A program made the position numbers and the translations under genes. Source: a virus. From it: DNA of 64,000 bases. Under the pieces are notes generated by a model. That model was not told the origin of the DNA and ran no database searches. It worked only from the letters and a program-made list of their open reading frames with translations. Location of the stretch: positions 21,207-85,206 of IMG/VR virus record IMGVR_UViG_3300035034_002799; one strand, written 5' to 3'. Shown one piece after another: positions 42,201-51,491 of this stretch (its first letter is position 1; every line of letters starts with the position of its first letter).

Positions 42201-44522
42201 TGTAAGCTTAATACAACCAAAGCGACTTTTAGTGGTAACATAGTTACCCTAAAATCGGCTAATCAATTTGAGAGTGTAGAAAAGGGAACAGTATGTCGTT
42301 ACTTTATGTCTTCTAATTTAAATGTAGTAACTAGTTTAGAAAAACCTGTTTCTAATGATCCAACTAAGCAACATAATATATTCCCACTTTCTCTTAACAC
42401 TAGAAAATTCTTACATACTCTTGAGGATACTAACACATATAGTTACGAAAATGATTATGATTGGTGGGTACCTAAAGAAGTTTGGAGAATAAGAGAATAT
42501 GAAGTTCTTGAAGTTAATGAAGATGTTGATATTCTTACGGGATTGAATCATTCTCAAAATAATACTTACAGTAAACTCTGGTTTGGTAGAGAAGTGGCTC
42601 CTAGTTCAGAAAATGTTAAGAGTTTACGAATTCGTTTACTTGATGGGAACATTACACCAGGGGTTAGTTATTATGCTAAAGTAAAAGTTTATATTCAGTA
42701 TAGTGGCTTTAATACAGCCCAGATTGATAATTTAACAGAACATGGTCGTCAGTCTCTTAGCGTCTCTGGGGGAGACTCTACAATTTATGAATATAATCAA
42801 GTACCTGTTGGTACGTGTTTAGAAGTATTTTTACCTATTGCTTGGTATCCTAATGGCGATACTAATGAAATAGAATGGGCTAATTTTATTGAAGGTAGTT
42901 TTGAAAATAATAGTTCTATTTCATTTACTCCTATTGGTCTTATGACTCAACTTTTAAACGATAACCCTAGAGTGAATGTCAATGTTCTTAACGCTCAAGA
43001 GGAACTTCAAAGATTTGTTACCTTTACTCCTAAGTGGGACTTGGCTGATTATAATCAGTATTTTCTTGAGAATATAGAAATAGAATATATCGCTGAAGAG
43101 GTATCGTCAGATAACGCAAAACTGTTTAATAAATATAGTATTCTTTCTACTGAAGAAGTCAATATTGGGTCATTTATTGACATTAAATACGATAATACTT
43201 CTGACGATATTGACTGGGTAGTTAACAACAACTTCCGTTATTTTGTTAATAATCATGTAAATGATAATGTTATTTTTAATATTCCTTTAGAATTTATATC
43301 TCTGGAAGATTGGGTTAAGAGAGTCGGTGATGTTACTCTTAATCGTTATATTGTTCCTAATAGTTTTTATAATATATCAGGCAATACTTTAACAGTTAAT
43401 ACTGGTACTATTCTTGAGAATGTTGACAAGGGTAAACTTGTTGGTAAATTCATTTATGATTTGTATTTTAATGAAGACAGTAGAACTAAAGAAGCAGTAG
43501 ATAATTTCTTTGATAAAAGAGACATATTTTATCTACCTTATGAAGCTGATTCAAAAGAAATTTACGAAATTCAAAAGAGAGTACCGAGTGAAAATCTTAT
43601 GTTTGGTGTTGGTACCCCAGACCAATCCTTTGATATTATCAATGTCGCTGGTAAGGGAAAAGCTTTTAGAAGCCTTAATCGTAACTCGCTATATCCGTTT
43701 AATGGTCGTCAAAGCGGTACTCGTATCAATAACCGAAAAATTAATATACAAGAAAACGAACCCCATGCTCGTAGAATTTATATGGTAAATGATAACAATT
43801 TTGTCTTTGATATTGAAGCCGAGATTTATTTTGATCCTATCCTCAATGAAACCAAGAATTATAGAGGTAAGAAGTTTGAAATCATCCTTAATGCTCGTGA
43901 AACTATTAACCCTAATACGAAGAAGGCAATTCTTGATAGTTACTACTTTGCAGGTATTGGGTCATTTGATTTTGATTGTGCTCTAGGGGTGTCTAAATAT
44001 GACGAGAAAAATGATGTTACTGGTGAATCATTCTTAGCAGGTTTCGGTGATTTCAATACTAAAAATATTAAAGTGGGTACTTGGTATAAAATTAGATGTA
44101 TTGTTACTAATGACTATATTCGTATATTATTCAATGAATCAGAAAAAGATGAACGTTTAGTCATGAATTATTTCATAAATAAGGAGTATCAGCGAGATAC
44201 TAATCGTTATATTGATGGAGATTTTGAAAACTTGAAATATGCGCTTTATGGTTTAGAAGAGTTAGATATTAACTACCCAGCGACCGCAGGGAACGCAACA
44301 AATGATAAGTTTATCAGAAGAAACTTCAATGAGGACTTAGTTAAGAATATTAGACCTAGTGGTTCTCTTTGTGGTTTTAGAATATTCAATGAATATACTT
44401 ATATGACCAACGTTAAATATAAGTACCTTGCTGAGGGTGATGTTCAATTTGGTAAAGTATTCGATACTACCAATTTAAGTGATATAATGGTTGAAATAAA
44501 TAGGAAATACGGGAATATATAA
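39240..44522 (+). CDS. 7: Giant baseplate wedge protein, gp7/tail-protein-I-like
   Basis: 1760 residues. Residues ~1-110 include a PKD-like beta domain (Y-Q-W-D-F-S-D-G ... I-H-K-F). Residues ~120-260 resemble phage tail protein I: L-P-L-W-E-F-I, I-D-R-M-N-P-S-F-F-E-Y, and F-L-H-L-S-A-E-F-F-R-N-K-G-A. The remaining ~1500 residues are beta-rich with concanavalin-like segments near the end. T4 gp7 is 1032 residues and follows gp6 as here. An 18-bp tandem repeat at 39343-39378 duplicates six residues. The long C-terminal part probably forms the outer baseplate and may hold fibres. Confidence 0.72.
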   Translation: MAFSANYDVLDEGPYANQKTQFKASSSIGFVVDDGNVTLDGNVTLDELTLSNYTVTQITKYQWDFSDGHFYNSENVIHKFLTSKRETVVLKIWSEVFQYNGINFQFTYTITKYIDVQSRFYKFLIDRLPLWEFIKSDEMDDLIKSAGKFFDRMHSDTSELFNLIDIDRMNPSFFEYISQTLGHDSLYASKVGYDLTSNDIEDYDIFDRIAQNKASSVEIDAFRQFLHLSAEFFRNKGAPNNVSNLLSFMGINATTKDLWTKNWGVTIKGTTSENFLKLTDFEDNRLGLKWEEVRAVSINNEDGHFTLLDNSIILDTYNETQKIEYDADVVNENSDGWVEFELNYETSKIKDILNHNGKVITGFASDSTTVPNDPVRYDTSKPEILQVNPAILEQGDRISVRYEVPRDDELDSFVAVTDNKVQNFDINFKVSIIPENTRTNLYRSPSNEIFFVFRGIENLESDPYAHFQDFYRFNVNTEKSTFSVSKMVYNEQLDDYLTQNISLDYDKDDVFEALILYPDDHMNAGETFCFKKDTIYEFVVMVNGTMITAAVRENVKETAIQKAIDSNLGTNEFFDEEPEQFISLLTAFNFDVSVKKTKSVDRMGNEIYSQGYNVIKKAGNWGIGVRNGIIKIKEITIDNFDLDETLLNNTEKELQCKPEYLEFVKRQQLRLDNFKNTKRDFTKVIDNDYNTSTSKYTLSDEEANSIELLYLEEANILEELGTRYNIEFDETWVSNNFENDDELISKIIIPIGSQYSSVINESRLYDSSTYRDFYGNQEALSGAPGLFAANLSTVLDNYPTVPFDQFSTLIRQEEYSTTFTINKKLDQFKNLSGQTFTYGGVWEEVTPLSNVFESINPDITLDDTSIFFNKLFLPIIVDNNDGDKIIGVRFKTCDHITSLINRYGTEINSEVMLWGSFKFHLPCYSVQHRPNINHELKTSSKFKGHFEIDIFVPLGVLNTDIQDYKLGLEFIKITNASPSLIELNGVFCKLNTTKATFSGNIVTLKSANQFESVEKGTVCRYFMSSNLNVVTSLEKPVSNDPTKQHNIFPLSLNTRKFLHTLEDTNTYSYENDYDWWVPKEVWRIREYEVLEVNEDVDILTGLNHSQNNTYSKLWFGREVAPSSENVKSLRIRLLDGNITPGVSYYAKVKVYIQYSGFNTAQIDNLTEHGRQSLSVSGGDSTIYEYNQVPVGTCLEVFLPIAWYPNGDTNEIEWANFIEGSFENNSSISFTPIGLMTQLLNDNPRVNVNVLNAQEELQRFVTFTPKWDLADYNQYFLENIEIEYIAEEVSSDNAKLFNKYSILSTEEVNIGSFIDIKYDNTSDDIDWVVNNNFRYFVNNHVNDNVIFNIPLEFISLEDWVKRVGDVTLNRYIVPNSFYNISGNTLTVNTGTILENVDKGKLVGKFIYDLYFNEDSRTKEAVDNFFDKRDIFYLPYEADSKEIYEIQKRVPSENLMFGVGTPDQSFDIINVAGKGKAFRSLNRNSLYPFNGRQSGTRINNRKINIQENEPHARRIYMVNDNNFVFDIEAEIYFDPILNETKNYRGKKFEIILNARETINPNTKKAILDSYYFAGIGSFDFDCALGVSKYDEKNDVTGESFLAGFGDFNTKNIKVGTWYKIRCIVTNDYIRILFNESEKDERLVMNYFINKEYQRDTNRYIDGDFENLKYALYGLEELDINYPATAGNATNDKFIRRNFNEDLVKNIRPSGSLCGFRIFNEYTYMTNVKYKYLAEGDVQFGKVFDTTNLSDIMVEINRKYGNI
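39343..39378 (+). repeat. 18-bp perfect tandem repeat inside a gene
   Basis: Two adjacent copies of GGTAATGTCACCCTTGAT encode G-N-V-T-L-D twice. The perfect identity at synonymous sites implies a recent duplication. Confidence 0.85.
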
Positions 44523-44873
44523 TGTCTTCATCTAGTTTAAGTTCAAGTTCTACAAGTTCCAATTCGTTTCAAAGCTCTTTAAGCTCTTCAAGTTCATTTT
44601 CTTCTGAGAGTTCCTCAAGTGATTCCGAGAGTTCATCTAGTAGCTCAAATAGTAGCTCAAGTAGCTCAAGCTTTTTACAAAATTCTAGTAGCTCAAATAG
44701 TAGCTCAAGTAGCTCAAATAGTAGCTCTTCTAGTAGTTCAAGTAGCTCTTCTAGTAGCTCAAGTTTGAGTTCTAACTCTAGTTCGTCAAAATCTAGTAGT
44801 TCTAGTAGTTCCACCAGTAGTTCCAGTAAATCTAGTCAATCTGAATCTTCTCAATCCTCTGTTTCTTCTGAAG
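44522..44873 (+). repeat. Low-complexity poly-Ser coding repeat, first tract
   Basis: Short degenerate repeats of AGTAGCTCA and TCTAGT type. The mixture of both Ser codon families limits perfect DNA repeats. Confidence 0.85.
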
Positions 44874-46906
44874 AGATAGAAGAGTTTGAATTCGAAACTC
44901 TTGACTTTGTTGGTAAAACACTTAATGGTACTATTATTGTAGTTCAAAAAGGCGTTCTTTATTATAAAAGACGTGGAAGTGAAGTTGTTAGATTAACTGA
45001 TGGAGTTAGAAAAGTAGAAATTCATGAGAATCAGATTATTGTTCTTTATAATAGAACAGGAAAAGGTTCAGACCTTGTAGTTTATAATGAACAATTTACA
45101 AGAGAAAACGATGTATTTGTCAAAGATAAAAAATTCCATGAAGATTACATTAATAAGTATCTAGATATCACTAATAGAATTATTCAAGATTTCTATGTAA
45201 GTAGTGGAGAGCTTTATGTTCTGTTCTATGAAACTGGGGATGTTGGAATCGTTACTAGTTCTTCAAGTGGTGACGAAATTATAATTCCTCTTACAAGTAG
45301 CTCTAGTCAATCACTTTCAAGTTTTTCAAGCTCTAGTTCAAGTTTTTCAAGCTCTAGTTCGAGTTCCTCAAGTTCTTCAAGTTCAAGTAGTAACTCAAGC
45401 TCAAGCTCCAGTAGCTCAAGCTCTAGTAGCTCAAGCTCAAATAGCTCTAGCTCCAGTAGCTCTAGCTCTAGTAGCTCAAGCTCTAGTAGCTCTAGCTCTA
45501 GTTCTAGTAGCTCTAGCTCTAGTTCTAGTAGTTCTAGCTCTAGTTCTAGTAGTTCTAGCTCTAGTTCTAGTCTAAGTAGTTCATCGGATAGCTCATCTTC
45601 ATCGTCATTCGATGACACATGTGAACCTCTTATTAATTCAGACGAAGACGGTTTTGGTAGTTCTCTTGCAATTAGTGAGGATGGTCTTCTTGCTGCTATT
45701 GGGTCACCACAAAATGATAAAGTTTATATTTACGATATAACTCCAAGCATGGTACCAGGTTATAGCTTAAAACAAATTATAACAGGGACAATTAATTCTG
45801 AGTTTGGTTTCTCTATTGAGTTTTCAAATAATAACGAATTGGTTATTGGTGCGCCAGGATATGATAATAATAAAGGTGTAGTTTTCACTTATGTTCCGTC
45901 TGGTGGTACATGGATTATTCAAGATACTTTAACAGGTCCGTCAACTCAATCACAGAGTTCGTTATTTTCCCGTGGTAGTAGATTTGGTCATTCGGTGGCT
46001 TTAGACTATGATGGGTCACATGTGTTTATCGGTAGTCCTTATTATAGTAGTAACGTGTTAAGCGATCTACAAGAAGGCGCAGTTTTTGTGTTTAATAGTG
46101 GAGTGTTTGAAGATGTATTACAGCCTCTTGATGTTCAGCAACAAGATTATTTTGGGTGGGCAGTTTCTGCCAATGAAAGTGGTAATAGGTTTGTGGCGTC
46201 AAGTGTCGATGATGATTTTGGATTTGGACTAGCGGCTGGTTCTATCTATGTTTTTGATTACTTAGGGGGTTGGTCAGAAAGCCATAAGATTACTGCCTCT
46301 GATGCAGCTTCTCAGGATAAATTTGGTTGGTCTGTCGATATTGCTAGAGGTAATGATGTTATTGTGGTAGGTGCTTACAAAGACACGAACGCGAACGGAA
46401 GTGAAGCTGGTTCTGTTTATGTATATACTTGGAATGGGGTTTCTTGGGATGAAGATAAACTAATTGCTTCTGACGGTGCAGCAGAGGAAGTATTTGGTTT
46501 TGATGTGTCAATTAATAACTGCGGTAATTCAATCGCGGTCACTTCTCTTGGTTCTGGATATGACGCGAATGCTGTAAGTGGTAAGCTTTATATATTCAGT
46601 GATACGGGTAGTTGGACTGAAGAGTATATATTTGATCAGGGTAATGAAGACAATTATGGGTTTGCAGTTTCTATAGCACAATCAAGCACATACGTCATGG
46701 TAAGTGCTCCAGATATCGACGGTTCTGTTAGAGTATATAACCTTGATTCTGATTGTTATCCAATTTCTGTAACTTGTGGTGGTCTACTTAGTAGCTCAAG
46801 TGAATCACCAAGTTCAAGTTCAAGGAGCGCGGATGATGTAATCCTCATTGATAACGAAGGTATTATCATAATTGATAACGAAGGCAATGAAATCCTTCTT
46901 GAGTAA
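44522..46906 (+). CDS. Poly-serine linker protein with FG-GAP-like propeller
   Basis: 794 residues. Residues 1-117 and ~258-362 are nearly pure Ser, encoded by a mix of AGT, AGC, TCA, TCT and TCC codons. Between them lies a ~140-residue beta domain. Residues ~370-750 contain repeated units with F-G-x-S-V-x-I-x-x-x-x-x-x-I-V-V-G-A and G-S-V-Y-V-Y, typical of integrin-like FG-GAP propellers. It overlaps the preceding gene by one base, with no ribosome site. Such long Ser linkers with propellers suggest a flexible surface adhesin or fibre that binds host glycan or protein. Position among tail genes supports this. Confidence 0.72.
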   Translation: MSSSSLSSSSTSSNSFQSSLSSSSSFSSESSSSDSESSSSSSNSSSSSSSFLQNSSSSNSSSSSSNSSSSSSSSSSSSSSSLSSNSSSSKSSSSSSSTSSSSKSSQSESSQSSVSSEEIEEFEFETLDFVGKTLNGTIIVVQKGVLYYKRRGSEVVRLTDGVRKVEIHENQIIVLYNRTGKGSDLVVYNEQFTRENDVFVKDKKFHEDYINKYLDITNRIIQDFYVSSGELYVLFYETGDVGIVTSSSSGDEIIIPLTSSSSQSLSSFSSSSSSFSSSSSSSSSSSSSSSNSSSSSSSSSSSSSSSNSSSSSSSSSSSSSSSSSSSSSSSSSSSSSSSSSSSSSSSSSSSLSSSSDSSSSSSFDDTCEPLINSDEDGFGSSLAISEDGLLAAIGSPQNDKVYIYDITPSMVPGYSLKQIITGTINSEFGFSIEFSNNNELVIGAPGYDNNKGVVFTYVPSGGTWIIQDTLTGPSTQSQSSLFSRGSRFGHSVALDYDGSHVFIGSPYYSSNVLSDLQEGAVFVFNSGVFEDVLQPLDVQQQDYFGWAVSANESGNRFVASSVDDDFGFGLAAGSIYVFDYLGGWSESHKITASDAASQDKFGWSVDIARGNDVIVVGAYKDTNANGSEAGSVYVYTWNGVSWDEDKLIASDGAAEEVFGFDVSINNCGNSIAVTSLGSGYDANAVSGKLYIFSDTGSWTEEYIFDQGNEDNYGFAVSIAQSSTYVMVSAPDIDGSVRVYNLDSDCYPISVTCGGLLSSSSESPSSSSRSADDVILIDNEGIIIIDNEGNEILLE
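45295..45609 (+). repeat. Low-complexity poly-Ser coding repeat, second tract
   Basis: More regular than the first, with AGCTCTAGT/AGCTCTAGTTCTAGT units; likely length-variable by recombination. Confidence 0.85.
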
Positions 46907-46909
46907 AAA

Positions 46910-46917
46910 TATAAATA
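46910..46917 (+). promoter_or_regulatory. T4-type late promoter TATAAATA
   Basis: Exact box 15 bases before the gene at 46933. Confidence 0.7.
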
Positions 46918-46932
46918 TTGTAGGAGTTTAAA

Positions 46933-47547
46933 ATGGCAGTTAGAAAACAAATTGAGGATTTCAGTCAAAAACCAGAAATTTATGGTAATGAGAAAGTGCT
47001 AGTGCAAGAAAGCGGTAGTCCTAGTGGTCAGTATTGGTTTATTAACCTCAACGACTTATCAAATTATATTGGTAACACATTAGACATTCCTGTTTCAAGA
47101 GCATTAAGCCCAGCCACAAACGGAGCTGACTTATCAGCACTTGAAGTTGGTCCTAGTGCTTCACCTTACTTTTTTGACTCTTTAGATTTTGATGGCTCTA
47201 CTAATGAATCATCATATTTTTCTTTTACCGCTCCTCCTTCAATGAACACTGATGATCTTGATGTTGAAGTTTTTGTTACTTCATCTGCTAACGATGGTGA
47301 TAGTGCTAAACTTGATATAGGCGTTATGGTAGTTAATGATATTGTTGATTTGGTTGGTACAATAAGAGCCACCGATACTAATACTTTTACTCTAAATACT
47401 ATAAATGATGTTCAGGAACATACATTCAGTACTACTAGTGTAAATATATCGGGTGGTGACATAGTAAATCTCAAACTTTCAAGAGACGCAACAACTGATA
47501 CCGCATCAGAAGATTTAAATTTACTTAAAATTACTTTAAGGTGGTGA
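46933..47547 (+). CDS. Probable tail-fibre or virion-surface protein
   Basis: 204 residues. The N-terminal ~40 residues (F-S-Q-K-P-E-I-Y-G-N-E-K-V-L-V-Q-E-S-G) resemble the start of phage fibre or adaptor proteins. Residues ~75-204 form a beta-sandwich with S-Y-F-S-F-T-A-P-P-S and repeated Thr/Asp-rich strands seen in fibre tips. It has its own late promoter and lies between two large adhesin-type genes. Confidence 0.7.
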   Translation: MAVRKQIEDFSQKPEIYGNEKVLVQESGSPSGQYWFINLNDLSNYIGNTLDIPVSRALSPATNGADLSALEVGPSASPYFFDSLDFDGSTNESSYFSFTAPPSMNTDDLDVEVFVTSSANDGDSAKLDIGVMVVNDIVDLVGTIRATDTNTFTLNTINDVQEHTFSTTSVNISGGDIVNLKLSRDATTDTASEDLNLLKITLRW

Positions 47548-47550
47548 TGG

Positions 47551-50500
47551 ATGGCTAATAATTATTGGACTGGTTCGATTAATAATAACTGGAGTGATGG
47601 CGGTAACTGGAGTGAGGGGTTATCTCCTTCTTTGTCTGATAGTGTCTTCTTTGGAATTAGCGGTAATGCTGACTGTGTGCTTTCAGAAGCGTCTTCTGCT
47701 TCTTTTGTTAGTTTCGATAGTTATAGTGGTTCTTTTGATATGAGCGGCAGTGAGCTTTTTGTTACCGATGGTATTACGTTTGATTTAGATAATAACTCTT
47801 CTCCTATTTACGATGCCAACATAAATATATTTGGTGGCACTTTAAAAATAATAGATGTTGGGGCTGGTAGTAGCATTGATGCTGATGTTGTGATTCATGG
47901 TGATATAACATTTTTTTCATCGGGTGATTTTGTTGCAACAAGTTGGCTTGGTAGCATAACCCCTTCTGCTTCTGGACAACATACTATTATATTTGACGGT
48001 GAAGAAGGTACTTCTAACGATCCCATTATTTATTTTTTCGATGAGGGTGGTTTTCTTAATAGAAATTGTATTATTACCAAAAATGCTCATGTTTCAGTGT
48101 TTAATCCATCATTAACTGGCATTAATGAATATTATTTTGGTACCGAATCGGTAATCCTCAGTGGTGGTCAATTAGATGTCAGAAGTGACAATTTTATTAT
48201 TCACTTTCAAACTAAAATTATAATTGACGCGCTTGGTGGTAAAATAAATGATGGGCGTGCTTCTAGTAGTGCTATAGGTCAAAAATACTACGGTGGTGTG
48301 GATTTAGGTGGTGTTTTTACTCTCGGTAGTACTGGTGGTTACGCTGGTATAACTGATTTTTTTGAAAACTTAGAAGGGTACGCAATTAAGCTTCTTGCTT
48401 CTGCTCCCCAATGTAAAATAATTAGTTTAAATAGATCATTTAGACAAATAAGTATTGAGGGTCCCATAATAGAAGAATTTGGAAATACGAATCCTCTTAT
48501 TTTGGAAACAAATGGTAGCCAACGAGAATTCTTTATGAATAGTAGAAACGATGTTACTTCTGGGCTTATAGTACAAAACACAAAATCTGGATATCCTGGT
48601 AACCAAGAGGGTATTGTTTCTTTTATTTCTATAGAAGACCATCCTTTTGGTTTAGGTTACTTACATATTAAAGGTGGAGCATTTAGACATGATGATGCTT
48701 TTGGAATATCAGGAGATTTTATATTTTCAGAAAATAGCACTTTTTTTATCACCAACACTAATGCTGGTCCTTTAAACGTGGCAGGTAAAGTGGAAATAAG
48801 TGGTGGTTTCAACGTAACCTCTTTACCAACTGGTAATAAAAATCTTATACGAAATTTATTTGCCCCTCAAGAAGGTTTTGTTAGAGTATACGATGGTGCT
48901 ATTATAGAAGCAAACAATTCTTTCAACCTTAACACTGATGATATTAAATTTTCTAGTCCTGTCACGAATGTTAAGTTTGGTGATTCTGACATTATTGTAA
49001 CCTTCGATAAATTTGAAATTGATTCTGATGAGAATGTCTTAATCACTTTCGAGGGTGATATGCAACTATCAGGAAGTCCTCTTTTAATTAACAATGGCGT
49101 TCTTGGTTTTGAATCTTTTAGTGACAGTACTGCTCATGAGTTAAGATTTGTTGCTTTTAACACTGAAGAAGATTTAAACTTGGTTAATATCCCTATAACA
49201 TCAGGAGTTTTAAGGTTTACAAACAACACATTTGCTGAAAATAGCCATGGTACTTCTGTTATTAATATTACAGGTTCAGAAGATATTTTTCCTATAAACA
49301 CTTATTTTAGCCAAAGCTATGGTGATTTGACTATTAACGCTACAGGTATGTTAAGAACGCAAACTAATGATTTTCGCTTTGAAACACAATCAGGTAATAC
49401 TACAGAAGAGTCAAGTTTTACATTCAACGGTAATAATTTAACAATGATCGCCTTAGCTGATTTTCAAAATGGATTTACTTTTGAAAATAATACGACTGTA
49501 ACTGATTCAATTTCAGCGAACAATGTTTTCACTTTTAACAACTCAAGGTTGTTTACCTACTATAATTTTGACACTGATTATCCTTCAAGTGCTAATTTGA
49601 ATAATAAATTAGTTCTTAATAATACTAAAATTATAGCCACCGCAAGCGGGTATGACACTTTTAGTGGATTGTATTCTTTCCATGAAATAGATACTGAAGA
49701 TGGTGGTTTTTTTATAATAACAGGTTTATCTGATAGCGTTAACGGGTCTTCGTCTGAAATATCCCTTAGAAGCCAAGATCAGACAAATAATAATAATGAC
49801 GGTCGGGGTGCTCCAGAAGTCCCACTTATGATTGGGTACAAAAGTTTTGACAAGGATTATGCCCCAGCGCCAATAGTTCAAGACGGAACCATTAACAGTC
49901 CAATAGTTGTTGATGAAAATTACGATGATGTTCATAATCTACAAGACCCACCTTCTGGTGTTTATAAGTTTTTCCAAGTTAACGGTAAATTAGGTTATAA
50001 AATAGAATCTTATAATACGGGAGATGATCCAGACACTATTTTTATTATTCATGAGGATAATTTTGACTGGAAAAATGTTATAGATGCTAATGAGGACCGT
50101 TATAATTACGGTAATAATAATGTTGAATCTGAGTATGTTTTTCCTAATAACAGAACATATTATATAAGAGTAACTGAATATGGTCTTAATAATGAAGACC
50201 CAAATAACCTTTCTAATACAGATTATGGTATCAGAATAGTACCATTTGAAAATCCAAATAGAAATAACTTAGATATATATGTTGGTTCTAATTATGATAG
50301 AGGCGGTGGTTTTTTTAATCGCTTTCACGCAAATGATGTTAATATTGAGATAGTTAATAACACAAGTGATCAGTTTTCAGTTACGGAAGATTTCGTGATA
50401 GGAGATAATGCTACTTTTGAGTCTTTATTAGGTGGGACTGTGATGAACATATCTGGTTCTTTTGATATAAATGGAAACTTACTATTTACAAATTCTGGTA

Positions 50501-50649
50501 CCATAGAATTAAATCTTAATACTGATCTAAATAACAGAAACAATGCTTTTGTCAATATTGAAGATGTAAATTGTGTAAATAATAAACTTAATGTTGTTAG
50601 AGCTAAGAACTCTGGTGGTAATACAAATATAAACTTCAGGAGAGTATAA
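47551..50649 (+). CDS. Large beta-helix-type adhesin or tail fibre
   Basis: 1032 residues, strongly beta-rich, with Gly/Asn/Ser/Asp/Phe abundance. The opening Y-W-T-G-S-x-N-N-N-W-S-D-G-G-N-W resembles the N-termini of many secreted beta-helix or autotransporter-passenger proteins. Repeated short strands of the F-x-I-x-G type through ~650 residues suggest a parallel beta-helix. The C-terminal part has a domain with Y-Y-I-R-V-T-E-Y-G near 865. It is likely displayed on the virion and contacts the host. There is no catalytic motif that I recognise. Confidence 0.7.
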   Translation: MANNYWTGSINNNWSDGGNWSEGLSPSLSDSVFFGISGNADCVLSEASSASFVSFDSYSGSFDMSGSELFVTDGITFDLDNNSSPIYDANINIFGGTLKIIDVGAGSSIDADVVIHGDITFFSSGDFVATSWLGSITPSASGQHTIIFDGEEGTSNDPIIYFFDEGGFLNRNCIITKNAHVSVFNPSLTGINEYYFGTESVILSGGQLDVRSDNFIIHFQTKIIIDALGGKINDGRASSSAIGQKYYGGVDLGGVFTLGSTGGYAGITDFFENLEGYAIKLLASAPQCKIISLNRSFRQISIEGPIIEEFGNTNPLILETNGSQREFFMNSRNDVTSGLIVQNTKSGYPGNQEGIVSFISIEDHPFGLGYLHIKGGAFRHDDAFGISGDFIFSENSTFFITNTNAGPLNVAGKVEISGGFNVTSLPTGNKNLIRNLFAPQEGFVRVYDGAIIEANNSFNLNTDDIKFSSPVTNVKFGDSDIIVTFDKFEIDSDENVLITFEGDMQLSGSPLLINNGVLGFESFSDSTAHELRFVAFNTEEDLNLVNIPITSGVLRFTNNTFAENSHGTSVINITGSEDIFPINTYFSQSYGDLTINATGMLRTQTNDFRFETQSGNTTEESSFTFNGNNLTMIALADFQNGFTFENNTTVTDSISANNVFTFNNSRLFTYYNFDTDYPSSANLNNKLVLNNTKIIATASGYDTFSGLYSFHEIDTEDGGFFIITGLSDSVNGSSSEISLRSQDQTNNNNDGRGAPEVPLMIGYKSFDKDYAPAPIVQDGTINSPIVVDENYDDVHNLQDPPSGVYKFFQVNGKLGYKIESYNTGDDPDTIFIIHEDNFDWKNVIDANEDRYNYGNNNVESEYVFPNNRTYYIRVTEYGLNNEDPNNLSNTDYGIRIVPFENPNRNNLDIYVGSNYDRGGGFFNRFHANDVNIEIVNNTSDQFSVTEDFVIGDNATFESLLGGTVMNISGSFDINGNLLFTNSGTIELNLNTDLNNRNNAFVNIEDVNCVNNKLNVVRAKNSGGNTNINFRRV

Positions 50650-51077
50650 TGAGTAGTTTTTTAAAAAGAAACAGAAACAAATCCATATTGCTGGCTAAAT
50701 CACAAGAGTATGTATCTAGTTATTTCGATGATTTTGCATGGATTCAAATGCTTGACTGGAAAGCAGATGCTTTTCGTCAAAAAGATAATCATGGAACTGT
50801 AGAGATAGTTGATGGTGTAATAACAGGCGTTGAAGTTTTACCAGAAGGAGAAAATCCTGATATACAGCTAATTTTACCATATATTGAAGCGGTTAAAGTT
50901 TGGAAGGATCGGGTAATGGTTGATTATCTTTTTTTAAGAAAACCAAAATCTATAGCTGGTGAAGAAGTTAGCTACGACTTCTCAAATAACGGACAACCCC
51001 CAGTGAGTTTCACTGATTTGTTCTTAATAGTAAATTCTGCTGCTAGACCTCAAGGTTGGGCATTTCCAGAAATTTGA
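50649..51077 (+). CDS. Unknown protein among fibre genes
   Basis: 142 residues, ATG overlapping the preceding stop (TAATG). A basic N-terminus (S-F-L-K-R-N-R-N-K) is followed by a mixed alpha/beta domain. No family recognised. Position suggests a fibre-associated or assembly protein. Confidence 0.7.
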   Translation: MSSFLKRNRNKSILLAKSQEYVSSYFDDFAWIQMLDWKADAFRQKDNHGTVEIVDGVITGVEVLPEGENPDIQLILPYIEAVKVWKDRVMVDYLFLRKPKSIAGEEVSYDFSNNGQPPVSFTDLFLIVNSAARPQGWAFPEI

Positions 51078-51085
51078 ATTTATAC

Positions 51086-51120
51086 ATTACTCCTCTCTAT
51101 AAATAAGAGAGAGGAGTAAT
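51086..51120 (+). promoter_or_regulatory. Hairpin enclosing a late promoter and the ribosome site
   Basis: A perfect 13-bp inverted repeat: arm 51086-51098, loop 51099-51107, arm 51108-51120. The late box TATAAATA (51098-51105) fills the loop, and the ribosome site GAGGAG (51111-51116) for the ATG at 51124 lies in the right arm. Read-through RNA would hide the ribosome site, but RNA started at the late promoter would lack the left arm. Confidence 0.8.
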
Positions 51121-51123
51121 ATA

Positions 51124-51480
51124 ATGTACGAACGTACTATTGCTAGCGACCATCGTATATACGAAGTTACTTTAGGTTCTAAGAGTGTTATTAAAGACCT
51201 TCTAAGTGTTGATGATTTGGTAGACTATAATACCTTCGTACATCAAAATAAAAGAAATGATGGGGATCATGGTGAACTTCAAAGAGATGCGTACAAACGT
51301 ATTGTAGTAGATGGGTATATATTATGTCCTTCCAGTACTATGTTTGTGTCTACTTCTATTAATGGAGCCGAAGAACCAGTTGATGCAGGGGTACAATTTA
51401 CTTCTCCTGTAGCTTTCTGGCTAGATAAAACTTATGTAAGAGGTAGCGGTACTGCTTATTTAAGAGTATTTTTCTCATAA
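51124..51480 (+). CDS. Probable small virion protein
   Basis: 118 residues, beta-rich, ending in a short hydrophobic strand (Y-L-R-V-F-F-S). No family recognised. Expression is probably restricted to late infection by the hairpin-promoter arrangement just upstream. The tail-gene setting makes a fibre-tip or decoration protein likely. Confidence 0.7.
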   Translation: MYERTIASDHRIYEVTLGSKSVIKDLLSVDDLVDYNTFVHQNKRNDGDHGELQRDAYKRIVVDGYILCPSSTMFVSTSINGAEEPVDAGVQFTSPVAFWLDKTYVRGSGTAYLRVFFS

Positions 51481-51491
51481 TGGAGTTTTGA

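Noticed and set aside
44569-45618. Long minus-strand frames rich in Leu and Glu opposite the poly-Ser tracts
   Set aside because: They are the complement of Ser codon repeats (AGC/TCA/AGT), have no start signals, and no independent coding features.
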